Origin: Desulfuromonas sp.
GTDB lineage: Bacteria > Desulfobacterota > Desulfuromonadia > Desulfuromonadales > BM501
Reading direction: 5' to 3'
Length of the DNA stretch: 54,045 nucleotides
Assembly (NCBI RefSeq): GCF_002868845.1
Contig: NZ_PKUB01000048.1
Span: 152,173-206,217, forward strand
In this document: one piece after another, positions 46,280 to 54,045 of the stretch
How the letters are laid out: every line of letters begins with the position of its first letter
How positions within the stretch are numbered: the first letter of the stretch is position 1
Translations under genes and position numbers: made by a program
Notes under the pieces: generated by a model
What the model was told of the DNA's origin: nothing
Databases searched by the model: none
The model's input: the letters and a program-made list of their open reading frames with translations, nothing else

Positions 46280-49200
46280 CTACTGCCGGGGCCCTGTCCG
46301 CTCCATGCGGATAAAGAACATGAGCAGGGCGGGAATGACGAAGATGGTGAAGACCGTGGAGAGGGCCAGTCCGCCGAGAACCACGCTGCCCAGGCCCCGG
46401 TAGAGCTCGGAGCCGGGCCCCGGGGCCACCACCAGGGGGAGCATGCCGAAGATCGAGGTGGTCGCGCTAATGTAGATGGGACGCAGGCGGGTGCGGGTGG
46501 CGGCCATGACCGCCTCGCGGTGGGCCAAGGCGTGCTCGCGGACGTTGTTCAACGACTGGTGGACGATGAGGATGGCGTTGTTGACCACCACCCCGATCAG
46601 GATCACGAAGCCGAGCATGGTCAGGATGTCGAGGGGCTGCGGGGCGATGAACCAGTTGGTCAGCTTCAGGCCCAGGAAGCCGCCGGCCCCGGCCAGCGGG
46701 ACGGTAAAGAGGATGATCAGCGGGTAGACGAAGTTGGCGAAGAGGGCCGACATGAGCAGGTAGGTGATGACCAGGGCGAGCAGGAAGTTCCACTGCATCG
46801 CCTCGCGGGTCACGGTCAGCTTGTCGGCGGCGCCGGCCAGGCGCACCGAGAGCCCCTTCAGCAGCCCGGCCTCCTCCAGCCCCGGGATGACCTCCTCTTC
46901 GATCGTCTCCATCGCCTGCTGCAGGGGCATCTGCTCCGGCGGCGTCACCTGCAGGGTGAAGGTCCTTTTGCGCTCCAGGTGGCGGATCTGGGTCAGGCCC
47001 GTACTGCGCTGCAGCTCGGCCAGCGAGGAGAGGGGGACCGTGGTCCCCAGCGGGGTGGCGACCTGGGTGGCGTAGAGGGCCTCGGGGGTCTCGGCGCCGG
47101 TCTCGGGGGCCTTCAGGACGAGGTCGATGGTCTTCTCCCCCTCTTCCTTGAAATCGCCGATCTTGCGGCCGTCCATGAGGACGTCGACGTTGACCCCGAG
47201 CTCTCCGGCGCTCATCCCCGAGGCGATGAGGCGGTCGCGCCGGGGGACCAGGTTGACCTCGGGGTAGAGGACCTCGAAGGAGGGCAGGGGGCGCACCTGG
47301 CTGCCGGGGATCGCCTGCATGACGGCGCCGAACATGGCGCCCGAGGCAGGCACCAGGCTCTCGATCCGGGCGCCGCTGATGTCGACGTCGATGGTGCGGC
47401 CGCCGCCGATGCGGTCCTGGAAGATGCCCGCCTGCAGGCTGACCCCGAAGACCCCGGGGAAGGAGTTGACCTCCCGGCTCATCAGGGGGATCAGCTCCCG
47501 GGCCCGCTGGTCCTCCTCGGCGATGGCGCCGAAGAGGCTGATCTGTTCGGCGCCGACGTAGAAGACGTTCTCCAGCCGGGGCAGGCCGTCGACCTCCCCC
47601 TCGAAGTGGGGGGCGAGGTCGTCGAAGAGTTTTTCGCCGATGGCCTTGCGCTCCTCGTAGGAAAGGCCCGGCGGCGGGATGAGGATGTTGATCAGCAGGT
47701 TGCGGTTGCCCTGGGGGAGGTACTCCATCTTCGGGAAGAAGACGACCGTGATGGCGACCGCCGCCGCGGTCAGGCCGGCGATGGTGACCAGGCGGCCGGG
47801 GACCGTCCCGGTGGCCAGCCCCACAAGGGTCATGATGCCGTCGGCGACTTTCCCCGCGGCGCGGTCGATCCCCTGCAGGCTGACCCGGGAGCGCCTGGCG
47901 CGCAGGGCGAAGATCTGCCGGGAGACCATGGGGATCACCGAGACCGAGACGAAGAGGGAGAGGGCGATGGCGCAGGTGACGGCGATGGCGATGTCCTTGA
48001 AGAGCTGCCCCGCCTCCTCCTCGATGAAGACGACCGGCAAAAAGACGGCGATGGTGGTCAGGGTCGAGGCCAGGATCGCCCCCCAGACCTCGCGGGTGCC
48101 GTCGTAGGCGGCGGCAAAGGGGGACTTGTCCATGCCCCGGTGGCGGTCGATGTTCTCCAGCACCACGATGGCGTTGTCGACCAGCATGCAGACGGCGAAG
48201 GAGATGCCGGCCAGGCTGACGACGTTGAGATTGCGCCCGAACAGGCGCATGAAGATGAAGGTGCCGATCACGCTGATGGGGATGGCGAAGGCCACGATCG
48301 CCGTGGAGGAGAGGGAGCGCAGGAAGAGCAGCAGGACGATCACCGCCAGCACCCCGCCGATGGCGATGTTGAGCTGCACCAGGTCGATGGCGCCGTTGAT
48401 GTAGGGGCGCTGGTCGTAGGCCCAGTCGAGGTGGATGCCCCGCTCCTTCAGCACCCCTGCGTTGAGCCCGTCCACGACCTCCTTGACCTGGTCGGTCATC
48501 TCGAGGATGTTGGTGCCGACCTCGGGCTGGACGCCGATGGCGATGCCCTGCCGGCCGTTCTGCATCATCGCCGCGGTCAGCTTCTCGTAGCCGAAGCCGA
48601 CCTCCGCCACGTCCCGCACCCGGATGCGCGTCTGGCCGGTCGAGGCGAGGACGATCTCGCCGATCGCCTCCGGGGAGCGGAACTCGGCGACCGTGCGGAT
48701 GCGGTAGTCGCGGCGGCCGACCCCGAGGTTGCCCGCGGCGACGTTGACGTTCTCCCGCCCGAGGACCCCGATGACGTCGCTCACGGTGAGCCCGTGGCCG
48801 GCCAGCTTCGCCGGGTCGACGACGACGTGCATCTCCTTCTCGGTGCCGCCGAAGACGAAGAGGTCGGCGACGCCCCGCACCCTCTCGAGGTGCTGGCGGA
48901 TGTCGTTCTCGAAGTAGGTGAAGTAGGTGTTGATCGGCGCCTCGTTGCCGGGCCGGGTCTTCATCACCATCCAGATGACCGGCGAGGAGGCCGAACCGGT
49001 CGCCTTGAGGACCGGCTTGTCCACGTTCTCCGGGTAGGAGGGGACCTCGTCGAGCTTGTTGGAGACCCGCAGCAGGGCCGAGTCGATCTCGGTGCCGACG
49101 GCGAAGCGCAGCACGATCTCCCCCTGGCCGTTGAAGCACTGGCTCTCCATGGTGCGCAGGTCGGGGATCCCCTTGAGGACTTTTTCCTGCTCCTCGACGA

Positions 49201-49387
49201 TGTCCCGCTCGATCTCGTAGGGGGTGGCGCCGCTCCAGACCGTGCGCACCGTGATCTCCGGCTCGGTGACCGTCGGCGAGAGCTGGTAGGGCATTTTCAT
49301 CAGGGCGAGGGTGCCGAACATCAGCAGCAGGATCACCCCGACGATCACCGTCACCGGTTTTTCGATGGAGAAGCGGACGACATCCAT
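46280..49387 (-). CDS. RND-family efflux pump permease (AcrB/HAE1-like)
   Basis: This 1035-residue inner-membrane transporter is driven by proton flow and exports hydrophobic compounds with the adaptor encoded upstream. Features are the first helix (VTVIVGVILLLMFGTLALMKMP), the two large periplasmic domains, and helix 4 with VCMLVDNAIVVLENIDRHR, where the Asp is the proton relay. The final helices include MLGFVILIGVVVNNAILIVHQSLN. The adaptor gene ends 3 bp upstream. No outer-membrane TolC gene is nearby. Ends in TAG. Confidence 0.93.
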   Translation of the reverse strand: MDVVRFSIEKPVTVIVGVILLLMFGTLALMKMPYQLSPTVTEPEITVRTVWSGATPYEIERDIVEEQEKVLKGIPDLRTMESQCFNGQGEIVLRFAVGTEIDSALLRVSNKLDEVPSYPENVDKPVLKATGSASSPVIWMVMKTRPGNEAPINTYFTYFENDIRQHLERVRGVADLFVFGGTEKEMHVVVDPAKLAGHGLTVSDVIGVLGRENVNVAAGNLGVGRRDYRIRTVAEFRSPEAIGEIVLASTGQTRIRVRDVAEVGFGYEKLTAAMMQNGRQGIAIGVQPEVGTNILEMTDQVKEVVDGLNAGVLKERGIHLDWAYDQRPYINGAIDLVQLNIAIGGVLAVIVLLLFLRSLSSTAIVAFAIPISVIGTFIFMRLFGRNLNVVSLAGISFAVCMLVDNAIVVLENIDRHRGMDKSPFAAAYDGTREVWGAILASTLTTIAVFLPVVFIEEEAGQLFKDIAIAVTCAIALSLFVSVSVIPMVSRQIFALRARRSRVSLQGIDRAAGKVADGIMTLVGLATGTVPGRLVTIAGLTAAAVAITVVFFPKMEYLPQGNRNLLINILIPPPGLSYEERKAIGEKLFDDLAPHFEGEVDGLPRLENVFYVGAEQISLFGAIAEEDQRARELIPLMSREVNSFPGVFGVSLQAGIFQDRIGGGRTIDVDISGARIESLVPASGAMFGAVMQAIPGSQVRPLPSFEVLYPEVNLVPRRDRLIASGMSAGELGVNVDVLMDGRKIGDFKEEGEKTIDLVLKAPETGAETPEALYATQVATPLGTTVPLSSLAELQRSTGLTQIRHLERKRTFTLQVTPPEQMPLQQAMETIEEEVIPGLEEAGLLKGLSVRLAGAADKLTVTREAMQWNFLLALVITYLLMSALFANFVYPLIILFTVPLAGAGGFLGLKLTNWFIAPQPLDILTMLGFVILIGVVVNNAILIVHQSLNNVREHALAHREAVMAATRTRLRPIYISATTSIFGMLPLVVAPGPGSELYRGLGSVVLGGLALSTVFTIFVIPALLMFFIRMERTGPRQ

Positions 49388-49390
49388 GGG

Positions 49391-50443
49391 CTACTCGTCC
49401 CCCCCCGCGACCCGCACCGGCTGTCCCGGCCGCAGCCGTTCGTTCCCCTTGACCACGACGGAGGCGCCTTCGGTCAGGCCCTCCCCCTCGATCCCGGCGC
49501 TCAGCCCCAGGTAGCCGAGGACCATCACCGGGACGAACTGCGCCTGCCCCTCGGCGACGAGGGCCACGCTCGTCCCCCCGGGGCCGCTGACGATGGCGTC
49601 CCGGGGGACGACGAAGCTCTCCCGGGCCGGCCCGGTGGGCAGGGCGACCCGGGCCTCCATCCCCTCGAAGAGGCCGTGCTCGTTGGCGGCGCGGATCTTC
49701 ACGGGGAAGGTCCGGGTCTTGACGTCCCCCCGGCCGATCAGGGCGACGATCCTGCCCGTCTGCCGATTCCCGCCCGCTTCGAAATCGACCTCAAGCCCGA
49801 CCCGGAGGTGCGCCAGCGCCTCCCCGGGGACGCTGACTATCACGTCCACCTCGTCGTCCCGGGCCATGGTCGCCACGGCCGAGCCCGGCTCCAGCCATTC
49901 GCCCCGGTCGGTGAAGCGCTCGAGGATCACCCCGTCGTAGGGGGCCGGGACGGTCTTCTTGCCGAGCTGGGTCTGCAGGGCGGCGACCTGCGCGGCGAGG
50001 GAGTCGACCCGCAGGGCGAGGGCCTCGCCGGCATAGAGGTAGTTTTCGTACTCCTGGCGGGAGACCGTCTTCTGGTCGAAGAGGGTCCGGAAACGCTCGG
50101 TTTCCAGGCGGGCTTTCTTCGCCTCCACCGCGGCCTGCTTGCGCGAGGCCTCGATGGCCGCGATCTCCCGGCGCAGCACCGACGCTTCGAGGACGACGAG
50201 TGTTGCCCCGTCGGCGACCCGCTGCCCCTCCTCGAAGGCCACCTTCGCCACCCGGCCGTTGGCCTCGGCGGCGACCTCGGAGGTTTCGGGATAGGTGACG
50301 GTGCCGACGAAGGTGGCTTGGGGGGCGACCGTGCCGACCGTGACCGGCGCGACGGCGACCAGGGCTGGCGGCGGCCCGCCCTCCTGGGCGAGGGCCGGGA
50401 GGGCGAAGAGGAGCGGGGCGAGGAGGAGGACCAGTCTGCGCAT
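49391..50443 (-). CDS. RND efflux membrane-fusion (periplasmic adaptor) protein
   Basis: This 350-residue HlyD/AcrA-type adaptor has a signal peptide (LVLLLAPLLFALPALA), a lipoyl-like domain split by a helical hairpin (ANGRVAKVAFEEGQRVADG, KKTVPAPYDGVILERF), and beta-barrel and membrane-proximal domains. It bridges the RND permease to an outer-membrane channel. The signal peptide is followed by no lipobox. It is the first gene of the two-gene operon, 3 bp before the permease. Confidence 0.92.
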   Translation of the reverse strand: MRRLVLLLAPLLFALPALAQEGGPPPALVAVAPVTVGTVAPQATFVGTVTYPETSEVAAEANGRVAKVAFEEGQRVADGATLVVLEASVLRREIAAIEASRKQAAVEAKKARLETERFRTLFDQKTVSRQEYENYLYAGEALALRVDSLAAQVAALQTQLGKKTVPAPYDGVILERFTDRGEWLEPGSAVATMARDDEVDVIVSVPGEALAHLRVGLEVDFEAGGNRQTGRIVALIGRGDVKTRTFPVKIRAANEHGLFEGMEARVALPTGPARESFVVPRDAIVSGPGGTSVALVAEGQAQFVPVMVLGYLGLSAGIEGEGLTEGASVVVKGNERLRPGQPVRVAGGDE

Positions 50444-50637
50444 GGGCGGGGCTCCGGGTTGGCGGCCGGGCGGCCGGTGGGAACGATGTGGGAAGCTTTT
50501 ATTCTCTCTAAGATGGAGGGGGTGTCAAGGAAATTGGGGTGGCGGGGGTGTTTTACGGTGGATGGCCCAGGTTGCGGGATCTGACACGGCCGCCAAGTCC
50601 TTCGAGGCACAGGCATTTCTGGTCTGCAGGTTTAAAA
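50444..50637. other. Intergenic stretch before the hipBA operators
   Basis: This holds the upstream region of the RND operon on the minus strand. No gene or clear promoter was recognised. Confidence 0.4.
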
Positions 50638-50653
50638 TACTGCCATAGTGGTA
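50638..50653. promoter_or_regulatory. hipBA operator 1
   Basis: TACTGCCATAGTGGTA is a 16-bp imperfect inverted repeat, first of three related sites at exact 49-bp spacing. Confidence 0.65.
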
Positions 50654-50686
50654 TTTTGTGTGGCTGGGGCTTGGGCGCTTGAATGA

Positions 50687-50702
50687 TACTGTCTTGGCAG
50701 TA
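50687..50702. promoter_or_regulatory. hipBA operator 2
   Basis: TACTGTCTTGGCAGTA has arms TACTG/CAGTA and is the most symmetric of the three sites. It ends 6 bp before the -35 element. Confidence 0.7.
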
Positions 50703-50708
50703 TTTTGC

Positions 50709-50737
50709 TTGACGGGGGGCTGGTGCTGACATATATA
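50709..50737 (+). promoter_or_regulatory. Probable hipBA promoter
   Basis: TTGACG (50709-50714) and TATATA (50732-50737) are 17 bp apart. The -10 abuts and slightly overlaps operator 3, and operator 2 lies just upstream of the -35. Confidence 0.6.
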
Positions 50738-50751
50738 CTACCCAGGCAGTA
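50736..50751. promoter_or_regulatory. hipBA operator 3
   Basis: TACTACCCAGGCAGTA is a third site with the TACT/AGTA ends. It covers the region at and after the -10, so bound repressor would block transcription. Confidence 0.65.
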
Positions 50752-50774
50752 GAATAAATACAAGGGAGGCCGTC

Positions 50775-51029
50775 ATGCCCAAGACGATCAAGCCATTGCC
50801 GACCCCGGTCCAGCAAGGGCCGCTGGATGCGGAAACTCTGGGGACGTTTGTCCGCGCCCGGCGTACCCAGTCCGCCATGGGGATTCACGAGGCAGCCGCT
50901 TTCTGCGGAGTCGCTGTCGATACGCTGACCAAAATTGAAAAGGCCAAGGGGGATGTCCGGCTCTCCAGTGTTCTCACCGTCTGTCGAATGCTCGGCATCA
51001 GCCTCACGGTAGAGAATTGGGAGGAGTAA
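50775..51029 (+). CDS. hipB: HipB-like antitoxin, XRE-family repressor
   Basis: This 84-residue Cro/CI-type helix-turn-helix protein (TLGTFVRARRTQSAMGIHEAAAFCGVAVDTLTKIEKAKG) is the antitoxin of a HipBA module. It should bind HipA and repress its own promoter through the three upstream operators. The start ATG is preceded by AAGGGAGG. The stop overlaps the hipA start by 1 bp (TAATG), which gives tight coupling. Confidence 0.88.
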   Translation: MPKTIKPLPTPVQQGPLDAETLGTFVRARRTQSAMGIHEAAAFCGVAVDTLTKIEKAKGDVRLSSVLTVCRMLGISLTVENWEE

Positions 51030-52324
51030 TGTCAGCACAGCTCTCTGTATTTTTGAATCGCGAACCGCTCGGGACGATAACCCTGCATGGCAAGGAGGAC
51101 CGTTATCAACTGGAGTATGCATCCTCATGGCTTGCCGGCCCGGGGTTTCCAATCTCTCCCCATTTGAACCCCGGGGAGTGCGGCTCGGAACCGGTAAAGC
51201 GGTTTCTTGCCAACCTTCTTCCGGAAGGGAAGTGGTTAGACGAACTGTCGGTCGACAACCAGATCTCACAGGGCAACATCTTCGGACTGATCGCACTGAT
51301 CGGATCGGAGACAACCGGCGCCTTGACCTTCCGGTATGATGGCGAAGGTCTGGAGCCAAGACCGACTGAATTACGCCCGATCAGCGATGAGGAACTGACC
51401 GAGCGCATCGCCCAGCGCCAGCAGGTCTCCATTGCCAGGTGGGATGGAAAGCCGCGCCTCTCCGTGACCGGGGTCCAGGATAAGCTGCCGATCTTGATTA
51501 TGCCGGATGGTGCGTTCGGTTTTGGTGAGGGGGAGTTGGCGTCCACCCATATACTCAAATTCGGCAAGAGACCGGACATGCACATGGTGGTCAACGAGTT
51601 CATTTGCATGGAACTGGCCCGCCTGGTCCAACTTCCCGTGGCCAGGGTCTCCCTGCGGAGGCTTGGAGAACCGGTGCTGCTGGTAGAACGATTCGATCGC
51701 CGCTGGAACGGGGGCAAGGTGGACCGGTTGCATCTGATCGATGGCTGTCAGATGCTCGACCTGCCGCCGACCTATAAGTACGAGCGTCCCTTCGGCACCT
51801 CCGGGGAGGGGGCGCGAATCAGGACCGGGGCCAGTCTGCCCAGGTTGTTCGCAGCGAGCCGGCAGTGCCGGATTCCGGCCCTGGCGAGCAGAGATCTGCT
51901 GAACTGGGCCCTGTTTCAGTTGCTGATCGGCAACAGCGACGCCCACGGAAAAAACATCTCGTTCTTCATCGACAAGAGGGGGATCGATGTGGCGCCTGGC
52001 TATGATCTGCTGAATATCGATATCTACGGCGACGAATTTGACCGGGATCTTGCCATGGCCGTGGGTGACGAGTTTGTCGCCGGTGAGATCCTGCCGTATC
52101 AACTGGCTGAAATGTGCCACGAGTGTGGGTTGCCGCAGAGGCAGGTCGCAACGACCTTGACAAAGCTCTGCACAGCCGTTTTGAAGAACCTGGACAAAAT
52201 CTCGTTGGACCAAGTGCTTGTGGAGGACGAAGTTTCCTTTGCCGAGGGACTTTTTGGGAGGATCAGGGCCAATGCAAGCCGGTTTCTCGGATTCGCCGAG
52301 GAGCTGCCGCATGTCAGGCTCTGA
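51029..52324 (+). CDS. hipA: HipA-family serine/threonine kinase toxin
   Basis: This 431-residue kinase belongs to the HipA family, which causes dormancy by phosphorylating translation factors such as glutamyl-tRNA synthetase. Visible parts are the N-terminal HipA-N domain (PISPHLNPGECGSEPVKRFLANLLPEG split as ISPHL and ANLLPEG), the nucleotide-binding LSVTGVQDKLPI, the ATP-linked segment ILKFGKRP, the catalytic loop LIGNSDAHGKNISFF, and the metal-binding APGYDLLN. All active-site elements look intact. The GGAGGAG ribosome site lies inside hipB. Confidence 0.93.
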   Translation: MSAQLSVFLNREPLGTITLHGKEDRYQLEYASSWLAGPGFPISPHLNPGECGSEPVKRFLANLLPEGKWLDELSVDNQISQGNIFGLIALIGSETTGALTFRYDGEGLEPRPTELRPISDEELTERIAQRQQVSIARWDGKPRLSVTGVQDKLPILIMPDGAFGFGEGELASTHILKFGKRPDMHMVVNEFICMELARLVQLPVARVSLRRLGEPVLLVERFDRRWNGGKVDRLHLIDGCQMLDLPPTYKYERPFGTSGEGARIRTGASLPRLFAASRQCRIPALASRDLLNWALFQLLIGNSDAHGKNISFFIDKRGIDVAPGYDLLNIDIYGDEFDRDLAMAVGDEFVAGEILPYQLAEMCHECGLPQRQVATTLTKLCTAVLKNLDKISLDQVLVEDEVSFAEGLFGRIRANASRFLGFAEELPHVRL

Positions 52325-52629
52325 AGGGTTGGGGATTCGCCCCCGGGGGTGAAACCTGGGATCTCTAAAGTTGCGGCGGAAAGAAGCGTGGGCTCAGCAG
52401 GATACAGGGCCGCTGGCTTTGCGGCAAAGAAAGATGTTGGCGATTGGAACTTTGTGCGCCTTGGATGGTTTCTGACGGAGAATGGCAGAAAAGTTAACCT
52501 GACCCTAATGATCTCTAGAGCCCTCTAACTACCTGGAGTTTCAATACGGGCCTGCCCCCCCCCGTGGCCATTAGAGGTATTTCACGCAAGCAGAAGCGCC
52601 ATATGCCCCTCCACATGTCTGGAAAACAC
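52325..52629. other. Intergenic stretch after hipA
   Basis: I see no gene or RNA element here. It includes AACCTGACCCTAATGA (about 52497-52512), reminiscent of the CTGACCCC motif in the repeats further right. Confidence 0.4.
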
Positions 52630-52665
52630 AAAAAAGCCCCCAAGCTCATGAAAAGCAAGGGGGCT
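52630..52665 (-). terminator. Minus-strand terminator-like hairpin
   Basis: AGCCCCC (52635-52641) pairs with GGGGGCT (52659-52665), extended by inner GC pairs. On the minus strand the stem is followed by T6. It implies minus-strand transcription through the small repeats and frame listed next. Confidence 0.7.
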
Positions 52666-52687
52666 CCAAGTGGTACGGTATGTGGGT

Positions 52688-52887
52688 TTCTGGGGTCATG
52701 TCTTGCCCTGCCACTTTTTTGCAAGGGTGACCGTGGCCGGGGTCCTCTTCGCCTTCTTTATGCAGCCGCTCACCGTCTCTACCATGAACTGTTTCGGGGG
52801 TCAGGTCTTGCCCTGCCACTTTTTTGCAAGGGTGGCCGGGGCCTTCTTCGCTTCCTTCATGCAGCTGCTCACCGTCTCCACCATGAA
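52688..52887. repeat. Imperfect tandem duplication, period about 105 bp
   Basis: Copy 1 (52688-52788) and copy 2 (52793-52887) share TCTTGCCCTGCCACTTTTTT, GCAAGGGTG, ATGCAGC and CACCGTCTC blocks, and copy 1 carries a 6-bp insertion. On the minus strand both copies read in the same frame and each ends in LAKKWQGKT-stop, so the 3' end of a small gene has been duplicated in frame. Confidence 0.85.
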
Positions 52888-52944
52888 CCGGCAGACTTTC
52901 GCCAAACCCGTCTGCAGTTTCTCCCTGACCCTCTCCATCGCCAT
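52801..52944 (-). CDS. Small uncharacterised or remnant reading frame (47 aa)
   Basis: From ATG 52944 the frame encodes 47 residues (MAMERVREKLQTGLAK ... LAKKWQGKT), Lys-rich and amphipathic. The open frame continues upstream without a start to about 53.1 kb with plausible high-GC coding bias, so this may be the tail of a decayed gene. The 105-bp downstream copy repeats its last third with its own stop. A terminator-like hairpin on the same strand follows. It matches no family I know. Confidence 0.4.
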   Translation of the reverse strand: MAMERVREKLQTGLAKVCRFMVETVSSCMKEAKKAPATLAKKWQGKT

Positions 52945-53145
52945 CGAAAGCCTCGCCTTCGCCCTGGCCGTGGGGTTTGTCGGCAGGCTATAACCGGCGC
53001 TGCGGGCCGCCTGGGAGCCTGCCCCTGTCTTGCCGGGCTCGGCGCGAATATTTCGAGGCTTGACCTCCGGCCCGCCGTTGCTGATATTATGGCGTCACGG
53101 TTTCCATGGCCATCGAGAATTAAAAAACAGATTTTGGAGTAGCAA

Positions 53146-53658
53146 ATGGGGCTTTCCATACAAGAGCAGCTGCTGAAGGCTGGGTTGGTTGACCAGAAAC
53201 AGGTAAAAAAGGCCAACCACGAAAAACGGGTGCAAAACAAAAAGAAGAAAAAGGGGGAAGCCTCCTCCGACGACAGCGCCGGGGTCAGGCTGAAGCAGCA
53301 ACGGGAGGCACAGGCAAAAAAAGACCAGCAGCTGAACGCCGAACGGAATCGACGGGCACAACGTGAGGCCGATCAGGCTGCCGCGCAGCAACTCATCGAG
53401 ACCAATCGGCTGCCGGTGGAAGAGGGACCTGTCGCCTACCACTATGTGGGTGATGGCGGAACGATAAAGCGGATTTCAGTGACCCGGGATGTCGCGGACA
53501 AGCTGGCCGAAGGGCTGATGGGTCTGGCCGTGTACAAGCGGGATGTGGTGATGATCCCTGCTGAAACGGTCCTCAAGGTTCTGGAGCGGGATAAGGATTC
53601 GATCGTAACTTACAACGACCCTGCGCAAGCCGAGGATGACTATCCGACCGATTGGTAG
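53146..53658 (+). CDS. DUF2058 family protein
   Basis: This 170-residue protein resembles the YaiL/DUF2058 family: an N-terminal SIQEQLLKAGLVDQKQVKKAN segment, a long highly charged coiled region (KKDQQLNAERNRRAQREADQ), and a C-terminal domain with GPVAYHYVGDGGTIKRISV and LAVYKRDVVMIPAE. Members are nucleoprotein/polysomal-associated proteins of unknown function. The ATG follows TTGGAG. It ends in TAG. Confidence 0.88.
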   Translation: MGLSIQEQLLKAGLVDQKQVKKANHEKRVQNKKKKKGEASSDDSAGVRLKQQREAQAKKDQQLNAERNRRAQREADQAAAQQLIETNRLPVEEGPVAYHYVGDGGTIKRISVTRDVADKLAEGLMGLAVYKRDVVMIPAETVLKVLERDKDSIVTYNDPAQAEDDYPTDW

Positions 53659-53771
53659 GCCCTCCCGGTAGCCGGGGCCAGACATTTCTCTGCCGGCTTT
53701 TTGCACAACAGCTTCAAGCTCGGCCAGTAAAGCCCACCATCCCTCCCCTGTGACGCCGCCGGAGCGGAGTG

Positions 53772-53840
53772 GATGAATTCGGAAAGACGCGGACGGATGT
53801 CCGAAGCCGAAGGCAAGTTTCCGTCCGCGCCGAATTCATC
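53772..53840. repeat. Large interrupted inverted repeat
   Basis: GATGAATTCGG (53772-53782) and CGCGGACGGA (53788-53797) pair with CCGAATTCATC (53830-53840) and TCCGTCCGCG (53820-53829). This makes a 21-bp stem with a 5-nt bulge and a 22-nt loop. It lies in the 3' gap after the DUF2058 gene. Confidence 0.8.
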
Positions 53841-53892
53841 TGCGTAGCGCAGGGGACCCGAATGGCAAGGAACTGGGGCGGCCTTCTTTGGT

Positions 53893-53924
53893 GTTACCTT
53901 TCTTGGCCGAGCAAGAAAGGCAAC
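53893..53924. repeat. Palindrome of the GTTACYTTCTTG/CAAGAAAGGYAAC type
   Basis: GTTACCTTTCTTG (53893-53905) pairs with CAAGAAAGGCAAC (53912-53924) with one mismatch and a 6-nt loop. This resembles the widespread intergenic GTTACTTTC...GAAAGTAAC repeats seen in many proteobacteria. The stretch from 53659 to the window end has no recognised gene. Confidence 0.7.
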
Positions 53925-54045
53925 TCGCCTGGCGGGGCGAAACCCGCCGGTGTGGAAGTTCCGGTGGCAGGAAAACACCCATCCTCCCTCCCAGCGAGCC
54001 TTCCCCGAAAATCCCTGAAGAACCCAAAAAAACGGGCGGCCAACC

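Noticed and set aside
46085-50584. A 1499-codon open frame on the plus strand
   Set aside because: It is antisense to the RND permease and adaptor; its Gly/Asp/Arg-rich, motif-free translation is a high-GC shadow.
52564-53142. A 192-codon plus-strand frame covering the tandem duplication
   Set aside because: Cys/His/Arg-rich translation without motif; the repeat makes better sense on the minus strand, where both copies share a frame and a terminator follows.
53640-53978. A 112-codon minus-strand frame at the right end
   Set aside because: It translates the palindromic repeats and resembles spurious hypothetical proteins annotated over such repeats.

Overview
The window reads as one GC-rich bacterial chromosome segment, most like a Desulfuromonadales/Geobacterales-type anaerobe (formerly Deltaproteobacteria). 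Pointers to this are an anaerobic ribonucleotide reductase under paired NrdR boxes, a heme-binding DUF3365-type sensor fused to GGDEF and EAL domains, several PilZ proteins, NikR with an ECF-type metal transporter, and a high-GC, TGA-rich gene style. The lineage is inferred from gene content; no rRNA, tRNA, CRISPR array or complete insertion sequence was seen.

Layout. 1-3.5 kb: nrdD (cut by the left edge), nikR and cbiQ/cbiO. 3.8-5.2 kb: a PEBP-family protein and a nitroreductase. 5.5-8.7 kb: zur-znuC-znuB divergent from znuA around a Zur-like operator; znuC has a nonsense codon inside its ABC signature. 8.7-15.1 kb: a YbgA-like protein, two tandem receiver-like/PilZ paralogues, class II photolyase with an overlapping metallo-beta-lactamase gene, and a CoA-disulfide-reductase-like flavoprotein. 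15.2-16.7 kb: a visibly AT-rich patch with two methyltransferase genes; the first is split by a -1 frameshift exactly at an A_AAA_AAG heptamer. 16.7-27.7 kb: SbcD-like nuclease, metallophosphoesterase, HerA-like ATPase, DUF362, DgkA, receiver protein, GGDEF-EAL sensor and a KefB-type antiporter. 27.7-32.4 kb: a ferritin-like/receiver fusion, a beta-barrel protein, a Big2 lipoprotein, two zinc-ribbon proteins and a lytic transglycosylase. 32.4-37.8 kb: hflKC divergent from a clpS-clpA-aat N-degron cluster. 37.9-46.2 kb: PilZ, DUF815 ATPase, a THUMP methyltransferase, rpsU, fba, a lipoprotein, ChaN-PDZ and speD. 46.3-50.4 kb: an RND pump and its adaptor. 50.6-52.3 kb: a hipBA system with three operators at exact 49-bp spacing. 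The right end holds a tandem duplication, a DUF2058 gene and large palindromic repeats.

The most unusual signal is a trio of otherwise intact, highly conserved genes (znuC, rpsU, fba), each broken by one in-frame stop exactly where a Glu codon is expected (GAA to TAA once, GAG to TAG twice). Many neighbouring genes end normally in TAG or TAA, so wholesale recoding is unlikely. Sequence error, G-to-T damage, true mutation with suppression, or readthrough all remain open.

Functional groupings: zinc uptake (zur/znuABC), nickel or cobalt uptake (nikR/cbiQO), protein quality control (hflKC, clpS/clpA/aat), c-di-GMP signalling (GGDEF-EAL plus three PilZ proteins) and envelope functions (RND pump, lipoproteins, transglycosylase, DgkA).
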